Assembly: GCF_000699445.3 (NCBI RefSeq) | Contig: NC_067202.1 | Span: 5,040,458 to 5,104,457 of the forward strand | DNA length: 64,000 bases | Reading direction: 5' to 3' | Source of the DNA: Schistosoma haematobium | Lineage: Eukaryota; Platyhelminthes; Trematoda; Strigeidida; Schistosomatidae | Shown: positions 29,029 through 42,900 of the stretch, in pieces | Layout: each line of letters starts with the position of its first letter | How positions within the stretch are numbered: position 1 is the first letter of the stretch | Position numbers and translations under genes: made by a program | Notes under the pieces: model-generated | What the model was told of the DNA's origin: nothing | What the model saw: the letters and a program-made list of their open reading frames with translations, nothing else | The model's database searches: none

Positions 29029-32000
29029 TTGGACATCATTTATGCTGTCTGAATAATGTCTTAATAGCCTAATGTATGTGTTTATAAACAAAGCGATTCT
29101 GTTAAATAAACGTAGGTGGACAGCAAAGATTTTCACATAGACAATATTTAACATAGAAATAATATTACATTAGCAAACTTATGAATACATAATACAGTGG
29201 CTAGATTGATATTTAGTGGGACACAATTCATTTACTTGGTACATTTATGCTAACCCCTATGGTTGATCACCCCCTGTTACGGCCGATGGTGAGAAGAGTA
29301 CGCTCTCCCTCTTGAAACGCTCTCATATCGCCACGAGTATACAGCCACTGACAGGGAAGTCTTACTTACTGTCTTCTCGTGAAAGAAGTGTAGTTTACGA
29401 AATTAAGAGGATGAAAAGCGAATATCCAGCACGCGAATCGAGTTGGTTGATACGGAGGACCCATTTGGGGAGGTTGAAAAACCCTGATTTCAAACCGATG
29501 GTTCACATGAGCTCCAGTATCTTGGAGGAACAAATGGCGCTTGAACCAACCGTTGGTCACCGGCTACCATGGGACTGCAACTCCGTAATGTTGCTCTACT
29601 GCCTTGTGGATCAAACATTTACGTCGAAGGCTCCGTTTGTGGCCTCCTAAGAAAACCACCTGCTTCGGTTTGGGCATCCGCACAGTATTCCAGCCCTCAC
29701 ATAAATCAAATGATTTATGTGGCGCACATATATTTGGTGCATCCTTGTACCAGTGTTTATGTGTTTAAATAATTAATAAATAAATGGTTGTTTGCCTATG
29801 TTCCAGCGGAACTTTTAATAATTCTGTCATTACGAAAATGATGGTCGATAATGGTAGTCATTGTATTAAGATTAAGTAAATTGTAACTGAATTTTTTCCA
29901 CTTTTAAATTTTTCATAATTTATTAACATCATGTGACAACTTGTTATAAGTTTTCTTTAACACATAGAAATCGATAGTGAATACATGGAATCCATGACTC
30001 GGGTTTCATCCTATTTTGAACTTATTCATCAGCTAAATGCAACTTTATCGCAGCCTAGTGTTAACGTTCATATTGAGACCTGAACCTGACTCTTTTCGAT
30101 CCAAACCCCAATGCTAAGCTATTATCAAGTCGAGGTACATACTAATTTGTACAACGGGTATGAATTTCATATGTGTTAAGAACGTGTATGTTCACTTCGT
30201 TAATGTTAAGCACTTTTCATGGAGTGCACATGTGCCAGTAGAAGCTAATCCTTTACAATCACGGAAAAAACCTAAACTATGTCTTGAATGATAAGCAAAG
30301 ATGGATAGTGGCTAGCAGTGGAATCCAGGACGCGCGTTTCGTCCTGTTTGGGACTCGTCAGCTAGATGTACAGTATGCACACATGCCAATAAGAGACTGA
30401 TCAATTTCAGTCCTAAAACATCAATGGGAAGATTCAAGTAAAACAATAGCAAGTGAATTATGTCTTGAATGTTTGTATTTTTTCCATTTTTTAAATCCAT
30501 TATAATGTGATGTTAGCTGGTTGATAGTAGTCGACAGAAAACAGTACTTGACCTGTTGAATAGTTGCAAAGTATTGCTTAGAAAACTTCATAGGAACCCC
30601 AAAAGAATCTCTGGAAACATTTTATCAAGTCAACAGTGAATAGAAACACATGGCTCAGAGTCGATCACAATGGCGTCGGTGTATACACTCCCTGTCTTCC
30701 CTTAAACTAAGAGATTAAAATCGCTTCATATCTTTCTTTCTACGAACCAATTCTTTCTTCTTGTACTATATCTCTATATGCAATCTTTCTCTTATATATT
30801 ACCACCTTTGACCTAACCACTGCTATGAATCCGGTGTTCATCTCGTTGTGCTGATGCGGTATGGCAACCTGGACCGATGCACATATGTGCCTGGTCCTAC
30901 GTTGTAGCTGACTGACTGACTGAGAAACACCTAAAAAGCGAATAATTATGTGTCACTTTTCTGATTGGATAGTTATTCATACCGCTGCTAGAAAATTCTA
31001 GTAGCCCAAGGTTGTCTGTTATACCGTAAATACTCTCATTTTTCTGTACATAAACTAACCTGGAAGTAAAACGTTCCTTCCTCACTTCACGCCATTTTTC
31101 TTGTGTTCAAGTTTCAGTTTAGATTTAGCCTGGGATTATTAGAAACGGCTAGGAAAGTGATTCTAACGTTCAGTTAAAAGACATCAGACCTAGGTTTTGT
31201 TCAACTTGACAATTGGTCGACAAGACGTACCTACAATCTTGAGGGGACTCATGGTTATTGCTGTATTTAAACCCGCGTCACTCAGTTTTGTAGTCTGTAA
31301 CGTTACTTCTTGATATGTTTGGATCGTCATGTTTTACGAATCATTAACTTATCATAAATTTGAAGTTTAACATTAATGATGTAATCTCATTGGGTACTTT
31401 AAGTGTACTATCGGGTTAACTAGTAACGTTTGTTTTTGGAAGCCAGTCAGTCAGCTACAACGTAGGACCAGGCACATATGTGCATCGGTCCAGGTTGCCA
31501 TACCGCATCAGCACAACGAGATGAACACCGGATTCATAGCAGTGGTTAGGTCAAAGGTGGTAATATATAAGAGAAAGATTGCATATAGAGATATAGTACA
31601 AGAAGAAAGAATTGGTTCGTAGAAAGAAAGATATGAAGCGATTTTAATCTCTTAGTTTAAGGGAAGACAGGGAGTGTATACACCGACGCCATTGTGATCG
31701 ATTCTGAGCCATGTCACCAAGAGTCTCCAACCATTGGTTACGATAGTCACGCGGACCCCAACCAAGTAGCCAGTTACATTGAAATATCTAGGACTGGGCG
31801 TTACATTATCAAATTTTTCAGTCCATAAGCATCTTTTTTAACAACGTCTTCAGTAGTTCTTATTTAGAAAATGATAAGGAGATTCTGACATGTATGGATC
31901 AGTGATTTTGTAACATAGGCTACAACTATTTTCCAACCCCACACTCAAAGTTTGTTATTGCCTTTCTACAATAGTATTTGCAGTTATCCGTCAATAGATG

Positions 32001-34045
32001 TAATGTATAAAACAAATGTATGCAACTGATTTCCACTGTTTGTGTGTGTATGTACATATATCTGATTGTATTTGCTTGCTTCGTCTTGATTTCATCTTTT
32101 TTTGTTCTGTATGCATAAAGACTACTCATTTCATGATATACTATATACTTATATATAATTGGATTATCCTGACAAGTCATGCTTATCTAAATTAATTGTT
32201 CTCTTCTCTTCGTTTCGTCTTTGTTTTTCATCATTCCTATCTTTTTTTGTATTTAGATAATACACTAACGATAACTAATGTTACTGTACAGGATATAGGA
32301 GTTTATCAATGTGTCGCACATCGATGGGATCCTGATCCAGATCTAGAAGAATGGGTATCAGCATCAGCTGTACTAGCAATGAGTTCTGATAAACTTATTC
32401 GTACACGTAAGTTAGATCATTTAGCTTTTGTTATTAGCAGAGATAAATAGTGGTTAGCAGTGAAATTCAGAACCTGCGTGTCGTTCTATTTGAGGCTCGT
32501 CAGCTGGACTTATCTGCATTCTAGAGTGAGCTGATGTTCACTCTGAGACTTCAGCTCAGTATATATTTTTTGGCTTCAGACTCCATCGCGTTACCCGGAA
32601 TGAACTCTGGTATCCAGGTTCATTTAGCTGACGAATCCTTAATAGGATGAAACGCACATCCTAGACTTTACTGATAGCTACCATTCATCTCTGCCTATGA
32701 AATGTTTGTGACTTAATGCCAATATCGAGACGATTCGCGCAAGATATGTCTAAAAAAAGGCTGATCGATTTCAGTTCTAAATATCAGTGGGGAGATCCAA
32801 ACAATTAATACAAATGTCTATTCTGTTGCTGCTTCAGACATTTACTTTAGGCTAAAGTGGTTATTTGTTATACATACATATATAATTGTACACAAGTGTA
32901 TGTGTGTGTGTGCAATTATTCATTTACATGACTGAACATGATTTCTATTTACCTAAACAATTTATCCCATCCACACATTGTTTTCTCCATAAGTCAGTTT
33001 ATCCATCGTGTTGTAAATGTTTAAGTAGTATGTTATATCCAGCGCTTTCAACCGATTATCCGTTCATTTAGTGAGTGATCGCTGCCTATTAATATGTAGT
33101 TCTCACTAGACATTTCATTCCAAGTTTCTACTGCTATTCGCAACTATAAAGTGTGAAGATGTTAGTGTGGCACAGAGCATTATGCTGGATACATAACATA
33201 AATATTTTGTAAGATTAAACTTGAAATAAAATCTCTATTGAAAATTGCACTTTAAGGGGCAGTAATTATTCATTAAATAGGTAGAAAAATAGCCGAAATG
33301 ACTAGATATAAAATATTACTTGAACTGTGAGAATGTGATAGAAAACTTCAATAATATTGGAAAAAAATTGTGCAACTGAGATCACTTTAAAGAGGAAAAA
33401 TGTATTTGTAAAATCTCAGCAAAAGAATTTGAAATCCAACATTTCGCCTGGCAATCTGGTTCAAGCTTTTTCAAGGATGACTTTAGTTGCACCAAATTAT
33501 GTTTATCCTTACAAATGAAAAATATTTATTGAGATCATGAACCAATCGATTTTGGATCACCATCAAAAACCTGGAAACATAGGGCGGCCATTATGTTCTA
33601 TCGTGGAATTCTTCAGCAGTGCTCATCCACGACCCCGCGTGTGGGACTTGGACAAAAGACCCGCGGTCTCGAGAGAACGCATAATTGCTAGGCCTATGAG
33701 CCGGGGTCTCGCGTTCTTAATCTCTGACTTCAACCAATCTACGATATTGCATTCCTATCCTGGTTGAAGTTAAACATTAACTCCATTGGATCCTGGCTAA
33801 ATGGTCTAGATGCAGGAGGTTTGTATACGAGACCGAAGCTCCTGGGTTCGAGTCCCGCGTGCGGGATCGTGGATGCACACTGCTGAGTAGTTCCTTGCTA
33901 AAACGAAATGGCTGTCCAGTGTTTCCAGGTTTTTAATGATGGTCAAACATTGATCGGTTCGTGATCTCGATAAAAGCTCAACAGTCCCCTCAACCGTATA
34001 CTGAAGAATTCGTAATCACATACAGATACATACTTTTTTGTGCCT

Positions 34046-34084
<39 letters not shown>

Positions 34085-37000
34085 ACATTCAAATTACGCT
34101 GTTCCGTGACTATCTATCGCTAGATGAATTGTTGATTATAACTAGTGTTCAGCCTGGATTAACTAATAGCTAGTGATAACAACGTAAATTAAAATGTCAT
34201 TTCTCTCTGTGTTTCTCTCCCACACCCACTTGTTTGGTAAATTGATTTTCGTTTTTGTTTTTCTTACAAATATTTACACATTTTCTTATTCATTTTGTTT
34301 CATGTTAAATATATATTTTTATTAATTAGCTCAAGAATTAGCCTTATTATTGCCAACATCGAAACAAGCAATCATGGAGGTGAAACCACCAGGTAATATT
34401 TTCAATGAAATAAATCATTCATATTTGTTAAAGTTTAATCATACGTTGTCGTGAATTATCTGTAGTTGTATATACATATATTAGGTGGTTGGATGAAGTG
34501 AACAGTAGACTCTGAACGTAAGTTTCATTCTAGCTGGTGCTCATCACTAATGTGTACCTGTAACTGTGAAAGCGAGCTCATGCTTCCTATAGGATTCAGA
34601 TAAGTCATCCTTACAGTTTAAATCGTGAACTGATCTTATATAGATCCCTATTAAAAACCTGGAAGCACTAAACAGCCATTTTGTCGTAGTATGGAAATTC
34701 TCAGTGGTCAATTGACATCCAGGATTCGAACTCAGCACATTCCGTCACGCAAATGGACAGTTAACTTCTAGACCACTGAGTTTGAATCCAACGATATTAA
34801 TTTTTAACTCAATATTCCCTGTTTGAAGCGGTTATTGACCGAACTAGAGCGAATATTGATAAAAGTGGTATAATTGTACTGCTTGTGGGTTGACTAAATA
34901 ACTGCAGTAATATTTCTCACTTCTTAGATAGAAAACAGTTTAAACATAAAGCTTTATGTTTTATTCTTACCTAAACAATCATGAAACATTACTAGTGAGC
35001 TACTCAGGCTATAATTGTCACGAATTCTAATCCCATAGTGGAAAGCATCAGTCCAGACCTCTCAAGTTTGCAGATGTTTATAACCTTAATGATGAATCTC
35101 AACACCAACAAGTAATCTATATCCAGATTGTCTTCTCGATTAGGATAGTTTAATACTGACCAATTATCTAAATGTTGTGTATTGTTTACTACTATGTTAA
35201 AATTTGACGTTATTTACAGTTAGCTCAATTATATAATTTCATAAATCTACTTTGTCCATGCATTGTGTTAGAAGGCTATTTTTTGTGTCTAGATTACTAT
35301 TTCTTCTTTAATATTCTATTACATTGTTTCTTGTGTAATGTAATTCAGATTCGAGATAATAATGCACACTAGTACGTTTCTATGCAACAGGTGTTTTTTT
35401 TTCTTTTTTTTTATGAACGTAGATACAGACATATATGTATATATATAGCGTATTTCAATGAAACATTCCATTGAATATTCATTATTTCTTATGTCATTGT
35501 ATTCATACATCTGTTTAATATGGATAGTATAATTGGATTTGGCATAAAATGTGTAAAAACATTTTCTTTATTTGTAAGCAAACTAAATGTTGTGCAAGTT
35601 TTTTCCTGGGGGGGGTGCGGTTAAACTACAATAACATATATTCACAGAAGACATGTATAGAGATATCTTAAGATTATCGAGATGAAATCATTAATGGAGA
35701 ATACAATTTTATATGCCATATTGGCACATTCAATAAACAGGAAATTTCTCGAGATTCCTAGTTTTTTGTTTACGATTTTATTGAATATTGATGAAAGAGT
35801 GGTTATACCTAAACAGTTCATTCATATTAATCATTTAAATTAGTTGTAGTGAACGAGAACTCAGGTGGAACATACCCTGCCCTGGTATGGCCGAGAGTGG
35901 GGTGGGCCCACCCTCCCTCTCGAAGTGCTCTCACACGGCCACACGTATACAGCCTCTGCCAGGGAAGTCCTACTCACTGCCTTCTCGTGGCGGGGGCGTT
36001 GTTTACGAAAATGAGAGGACGACGCTTTAGTCGGACCCCAAACCAATGGTCCACATGGACTCCAGTATCCTGAAGGAACAAATGGTGTATGAACCAATCG
36101 TCGGTCATCGGCTACCATGGGACTGCATCTTCTCACGATGCTCCACTGCCTTGTGTGGGTCAGATCTTTAGGTCAAAGGCTCCGAGTGTTGCCCCCTGAG
36201 AAAACCACCTGCTTCGGTTGGGCACCCGGGCAGTATCACAGCCCTCACACATATCAAATGAGATTTGTGTGGCGCATATCTAATGGATGCCTCGTTGTAC
36301 CAATATCTATGTGTTCAAATAAATAATAAATAAAAATAAGAACTCAGATGGGGACAACCAGTTTGTTATTTCATACGAAATTACAGAATATCTTCGTAAA
36401 TTATGAGAACTCTATACATTAAATGCTTAATTTACAAATCTTCCATCAATTGTCCTTTACATTCTGTTTGATTCTTTCAATTCACTTTTTTTTCTATTTC
36501 CCTTCCTGTTTTTTTTTCAACTCAACCTTCTGTTGCCAAACCTTCCACTTCTGATTGATGTTACATACTACTTATATCTGTCGGCATAAGTAGCATACAC
36601 CACATAGTTATTAATCAAATTACAATGAATATTAAGAAAGGATTTCATATCTGGACTGACTGAATAACTGTGTAGTAACATTTCTCATTTCTAAACATAA
36701 AACTTCTCATGGGATACAGTATAACATGTTATCATCAAGCGTCTTTCAATGTCAAAGCTCTACAATGTACATCTTGATCATTACTCAACAGCTTGTCATT
36801 ATTATTATGCTTCTCTGTCTCACTATTACATGGTTTGTCTCAACTAATCCTCTTATATTAACTGTATACATCACATTGTGATCTTTGACGAATTAGTATT
36901 GAAGTTGTTAGTTGTCACATCTCATTCTACTCTTCATCGTTAATCAGTAACTAGTCAATTAGTCATAGACTACAATTATTATGTCGGTCCGCATTAACTT

Positions 37001-39918
37001 ATCAGTATGGACAACAACTGGGTAAAGTACAAGCATAAATCGATTGCTATGAGGTCAATAAATGGGTGATGTATTACTACTTCATAACACAAAGTTTAAA
37101 GCTTAAATGGGGAGAAAAGAAATGGATGTCACAACTTTAGGTCATTTGTTTTAACCATAATACATCAACTCTAGATATAGTGAACTTGCACGCAATGTTG
37201 TATATGTGTCTACACCACCATCTGGCTTACCATGATTCTAACCAACTTTGTCAATTCGTTGCTCGCGTAATTGATTGAAGTTAGACATGTACATCATTAA
37301 ATTCTTGGTTCACTTATCTGAAGGTTGAGCATTTACACATGAACCCGAACATCCTAGGTTCGATTACTTGTAGTGGGGTCCCATACTAGGGTGAAATAGC
37401 TGTCCAGTGCTTCCAGATTTTCAATAGTTGTCTAGGTTAGATCAGTTCGTGATCACAATAAAACTTGTTTATAATTCGCCCACCCACTAAATAGAATGAT
37501 TCTTACAACAAAATAAGTTTTTTTTTTCTGGCTGTTAGTCATTTTACTTACATATCTCCATGTTTATTTGTAAATTTCACAAGTTTTTGCGTGCTTTTTC
37601 ACTCGAAAATAGAGATATGACTAATATACATTGATGGTATTCCCCCTCCTCTTTTTTGATTTGTTTTTCCATATTAGTATTAAAACCCTATTTATTAGAG
37701 TGAATGTATATTTCCCATTTGGGAGGAAATTTCGATTTCTGTCTTGTTTGTATATTTAAACGTGTACATATGCCTTTTGCATTAAATATTATTTTAGCAT
37801 ATCGATAAAATCGAGTCAGTGAAGCCAAATATAAGCTTTTTGGCAGAAGAATAAGAAGGATACACAATATCCTACACCCCCCTCTCTCTCTCTCATTTTT
37901 AATTTCTGTTTTATTTACCCTCCTTTTTTACCTCCTATACTTTACTAACTGACTAATCAATTATTTATTTATTATCTATCATTATTACTGTTATCACCTT
38001 TTACTATGGTACTTTGTTGTTGATGTGTTTATGTGTGTGTGTGTGTGACTCATACCACTGTTAATTTTATTAACTTGGGAGAAACAACAGTAGATATACT
38101 TATGTATATTATAAATAGGGGAAACTAGTATGGAGATAGGTGTTTCCTTCTGTATGAATGTCTATTTCATTTTCGTCTTGTGTAAGAGAACATGGAAACG
38201 AGATATAGATTAAGTCATATTTGATGAAGATGGTTCAACGCTTAAATTATTGTTAGAGAGTGAATTAGTCAAATGTCTGATGCACTTTCTTTTTATCTTA
38301 GAAGTTTCATCATCTCCGAGGGATTACTGTTTGACGAAATCTTTGCACATAGATTATGAATACTTGTTTGATTTTGTCAACTTACGGTATTTATGGCATA
38401 GGTGAAATGTCCGTCTACCAAAAAAAGTGGGATACTGATGTATTTACTTATTGTCTTCTTTTCTATCCTGAATTTCAAAATCATTATGTACCTTTTATCT
38501 GCAATTGAATTCTTTATTCTCAAATCATACTCTTTATCTTGAACATTTTTTTACGCTCACTAATATAACTTTTAATTCGGTAGTGATCTTGATGTACTGG
38601 TAATTGTATGGCGATTTGAACCAATGCACTTATAATGTCAGGTATCTACGTTGCTTATGACTGACTACATATTTAATTCATCACTGTTCAATTATCAAAT
38701 AGTTGTACAATCCTATTGATTGACAATCAAAAATGGTTGACTTTAAATATCACTATTATTCATTCTTTGCTATTTTCTTTTTCCTCAATTTCAACTGTCA
38801 CGTAGAATAGTTATTTTGTTGTTTTAAATATCTTAATGTGGTTCCAGTTGACCTCATTTTCACACTGAATCGGATATCTTGGTTTACAAGTCTTTGTGAA
38901 ATCCGCTTCTTCGACTTTTGAGTTAAACGTCCCAATTAGTTTGTATTTCAACGATTTACATCCTGAGCTACTGATTGACGATATTCACCAACTTATTATT
39001 TATATTCTTAATCACCAAGTGAACACATAAACTCTTACAAATAAATCCATTGACATTTGAAGTGTCAATACTCTTGTTATGGATTCTAAACTGATAACCC
39101 TTTATTCAAAAATTTATGTATTATGGTTGTGATATTAAGATATTCACTTCAACAACAACAAAAAAAGAAAGAAAGCGCATATCCTAAATGAGTTTGATGA
39201 AACAATCGATTGTCCATACCGATACAACAATAAAACACAAATTCTAATAAATAGCAAATAAACGAATTCCCGATAATTCATTCATTTTTTTATCAGATAA
39301 TTTTATTTCTTTTTTTGATTAAGATCATAAACCGATTGATGTTAGACCACCATTGGAGATAATTCGTGTCGGATAGAGACAAGTATCTACCTCAGTACAA
39401 TGGATGATGGTCGCGAAATTTCGTGGATTGGTTGAGGATAAACATTATCACTGTTAGATACCGGCTGGCTCAGTGGTCCAGTAGGTTAAGCGTTCGAGCG
39501 CAAGACTGAAGGCCCTGGGTTCAAATCCCGCAAGCGGGATCGTGGATGCGCGCTGCTGAGGAGTCCCACAACAGGACGATACGGTCGTCTAGGGCTTCCA
39601 GGTTTCCAATGGTGGTCTAACGTCAATCGGTTCATAATCTCAATCAAAAACTTAATAATTTTCACAACCCCTTTACTGGTAATTTTATTTCTCTCTTCCG
39701 AAGTATCTATATCTTATTTTACCTAGTCCTCTGTATTTTGTCGTCATTTTTCTCTTCCTCTTATCATTTAGAAATAATCACCGATAGTTTAACACCGATT
39801 GCTGAACCAGTTTATGATAATTTAGCAGTGTATATCACATGGAAAGCATATACTATCACTACTCCTAATAAATTGGAAACACAAACTCATCATGATGGTG
39901 ATGATGTTATCGGTAGTG

Positions 39919-39959
<41 letters not shown>

Positions 39960-42900
39960 CCTGATAATAACGCTGGACAAATTGCTTACCATGTTGAATA
40001 TTCCATGCAAATAAGTCCTGTTGAAAGACAATATATCAATTCTAATCCAAATAACAATGTTGCTGATAATACCAATAATAATAATAATGGTAGTAGTAAT
40101 AATGATCATAATAATAATAAGCCATCTTCTGAATTATCTGATTTGCCTGCTTTAATCGGACTAATTGGTCATGAGGCTATCCTGTGGAGTGATCCAACTG
40201 CACTTAATCAACAAGTAAGTTTTCCATATACACATTTATTTTTCTTTGTCATATTAGGGGTGAATTGATCATGTATCCTCGTTTTAATATTGAATACTTT
40301 GCATTAATCGTGAAACAGTTTGTAAAATGTAGATAAGCATGTTATGTTGTGCGAGCTGCCTTTATACGGGCTGATCGTGTTTCTCCCATGAAAAAATGGA
40401 GCTTAATTTTAGCAAATAGTGTTCACTTGTCTTTTGAGCCAAGTTTGATTGACAAAACATATCAAAGCAACGTTCACACAATAAGCACACATTACTATGG
40501 AGTCAGTTGTTGAATAGAATGGATTAATTGTGATTAGCAGTGGAATCTAGGGTCCATGTTTTGTCTTACATGGGACTCGTCACCCGAATGAAACTGCATC
40601 CCAGTATTATTGATGTTCACGTTCGGATTCGTTATTTTTTGCTTTCAATCCCCAACGCCTTATCGATAGACACTGTAGTATTTCAATGCTTCGCGCATAT
40701 ACATCGGCTCATGCAACATGATTTAAGAGATCAAGTAATGGTTATTCAATACTCTATCAGAATAATTTCCACCAATTAAGGTGGCTAGGACAATTTGGTA
40801 CGTATGCCCAGCCACCGCTTACCGTGATGAGCAATGTTGTATGGTGTAGATGTATGTTGGAAGAAATCTAACGTCGACCAAACCAAAATGTGACATCAGT
40901 TCATGAATTTATTGAGGATTTTACTGGGGCATGTGAGTAGTTGCAGGTGTAGGCCACCTAATGGTGAGGGGGCTTGGTTCTCGTGATTATCGGAACAGAT
41001 GGTTAGAGATTTTGTGTGACAGCATAGACTAATTCACAATGGCGTAGGTCCGTTAACTATTTGTCTTCCTTAACAACTTAAGTCTCAACATCTCCCTATT
41101 ACGTTATATTTTCTTTTTCTTCTACTACTACTCTGGGATTCATTTTCAGTCTGTTTTATACCACTGCTAATGTCGTATGACAACTTGAACTGATGCATGT
41201 TATGCGTCAGATTCCACGTTGCATGCAATTGACTTGATTTTATGACTCATTCTTATGTTGACTATTGTCAACTGTTTCGGTAGAAAGTCATGCAATCGTT
41301 TAAAAATAATTTCAGTAAATATTTCCTTTTTTCTATTTCTCTTCTCTTCTTTTAACTCTCTCCCCCGCAAAAAATAGTTTTCATCGGCATATGCTTATGC
41401 AACTGGTGATCCGTTACAACCAGGCAGACGTTATCGTTTTCGTGTCATCGCTTTGGATCCATCTACTGGACTACATTTAGTCCCACCATCCGGTTGGTCA
41501 AATATAGTTAGCATGGAGCATATTAGTCAAGTGGAACCACCACAAATCAAAGTGGTTCGTCCTATGGTAAGTTTGATTGATTTTATTTTATTTCACTCCC
41601 TTTTCTTATCTCGATCATCAACATTAATTTAATGGTCATAGCAATTGTGTGCTGACTTTGTGGTTAATTTCAAGAGGTAATTTACGGAGTTCTAGTGAGA
41701 AACTATGTGACCAATGGAGGAGTTCCGCCCTGTTGGGAGTGAGGCAATTACTCACTAAAGGTATTGGATGACGTTTGCTTAGTATTACGAATGAACTGTA
41801 GTTAAAACTCAGTAGTTTCAGTGGTTAAAATCTCTTGGAAACTTGTCAGATGCTGATTTCGACCACTGATGGAATCATAAATGAAAACTATAAATCCCAT
41901 ACTAAGATGAAACAGCTAATCAGTACTTCCTATTTTATTTTTTTGAATGGTTGCTTACCTTAAATCAATCTATGATCAAAACTTCGAAATAAACTTATTA
42001 TAAGGAATATTACTACTAATCAACTATTTTGATCATTTTGATGTTCACTTGGTTTGTAGTTAATGTTGATACAGAGTTATTTGCTTAACGAATAACACAA
42101 CCTTACCAAAGTTATGGTATATTTCGACATGTTTTATGGTAATTCCATATGGTGATTAATTGTGATATTGTTTTGTTTTTAACTTAAATGGAATATACAC
42201 GAACTAAATAGACTGGAAGGTGAATACGCAACACATTATGGAACGGAGAGGAATTGAAAACTCAGGAAAAAGCTTGATATCAGAAATCAAAATTGCAACA
42301 ATTCTGTTTGTATAGACAGTAACTATGACCTTGAGGCACAACAAAGAGCGAGTACTACTAATCAGTTAACAGTAAAGTTCAGTAAGTAAAGATGAATTAG
42401 GAGAATTCTTATTAAGGTCTTCACCTCAGAATTATCATTTGTTAAATGATTTAACAGTACGCGGTAAATTTGAGGTCTTCCTAGTTAGTCGCAAGGTGTA
42501 AGTCATTGAATCATAAACCGCAACGACCTAGATATATCCCACACGCTATAGTGAAAATCTGAATCTCCTATATTTTATTTCATTTAGAGTCTTAAAATAC
42601 ACATTAGCAATATATTTTAAATTAGGACACGAAATCTTTTTATCGCTATCAAACACATTAGCTTTCAAGAAAAATTCTCCAGCTGTAATATCAGTTCATG
42701 ACTGTTTCTTTTCCCTGTGAAATACTTTCAATTTTAAAAAAATCTTGATAAACCGTAGACAGTGAGATTTAACCATTTCAGGTGTGAAACATTTATCCAC
42801 TGCAGGCAGTGAAAAATGATCTCAGTAGTCTAGAAGTTAAGGGTTCTCGCGCGAGATTGATACTCTTGGATTCGATTTCCTGTAATGGGGTCGTGAATCT

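Noticed and set aside
33752..33870. Possible true tRNA gene from good box A and perfect box B
   Set aside because: Arms do not form a cloverleaf and the sequence runs into the SINE B body; the same head occurs in all B copies.
35861..36326. Several ORFs of 69-91 codons in repeat C, also at 29312, 45052 and 56680
   Set aside because: Frames are not maintained between C copies and contain no known domain; treated as repeat sequence.
39822..40109. 95-codon minus-strand Ile-rich ORF
   Set aside because: Antisense shadow of the AAT repeats in exon 9.
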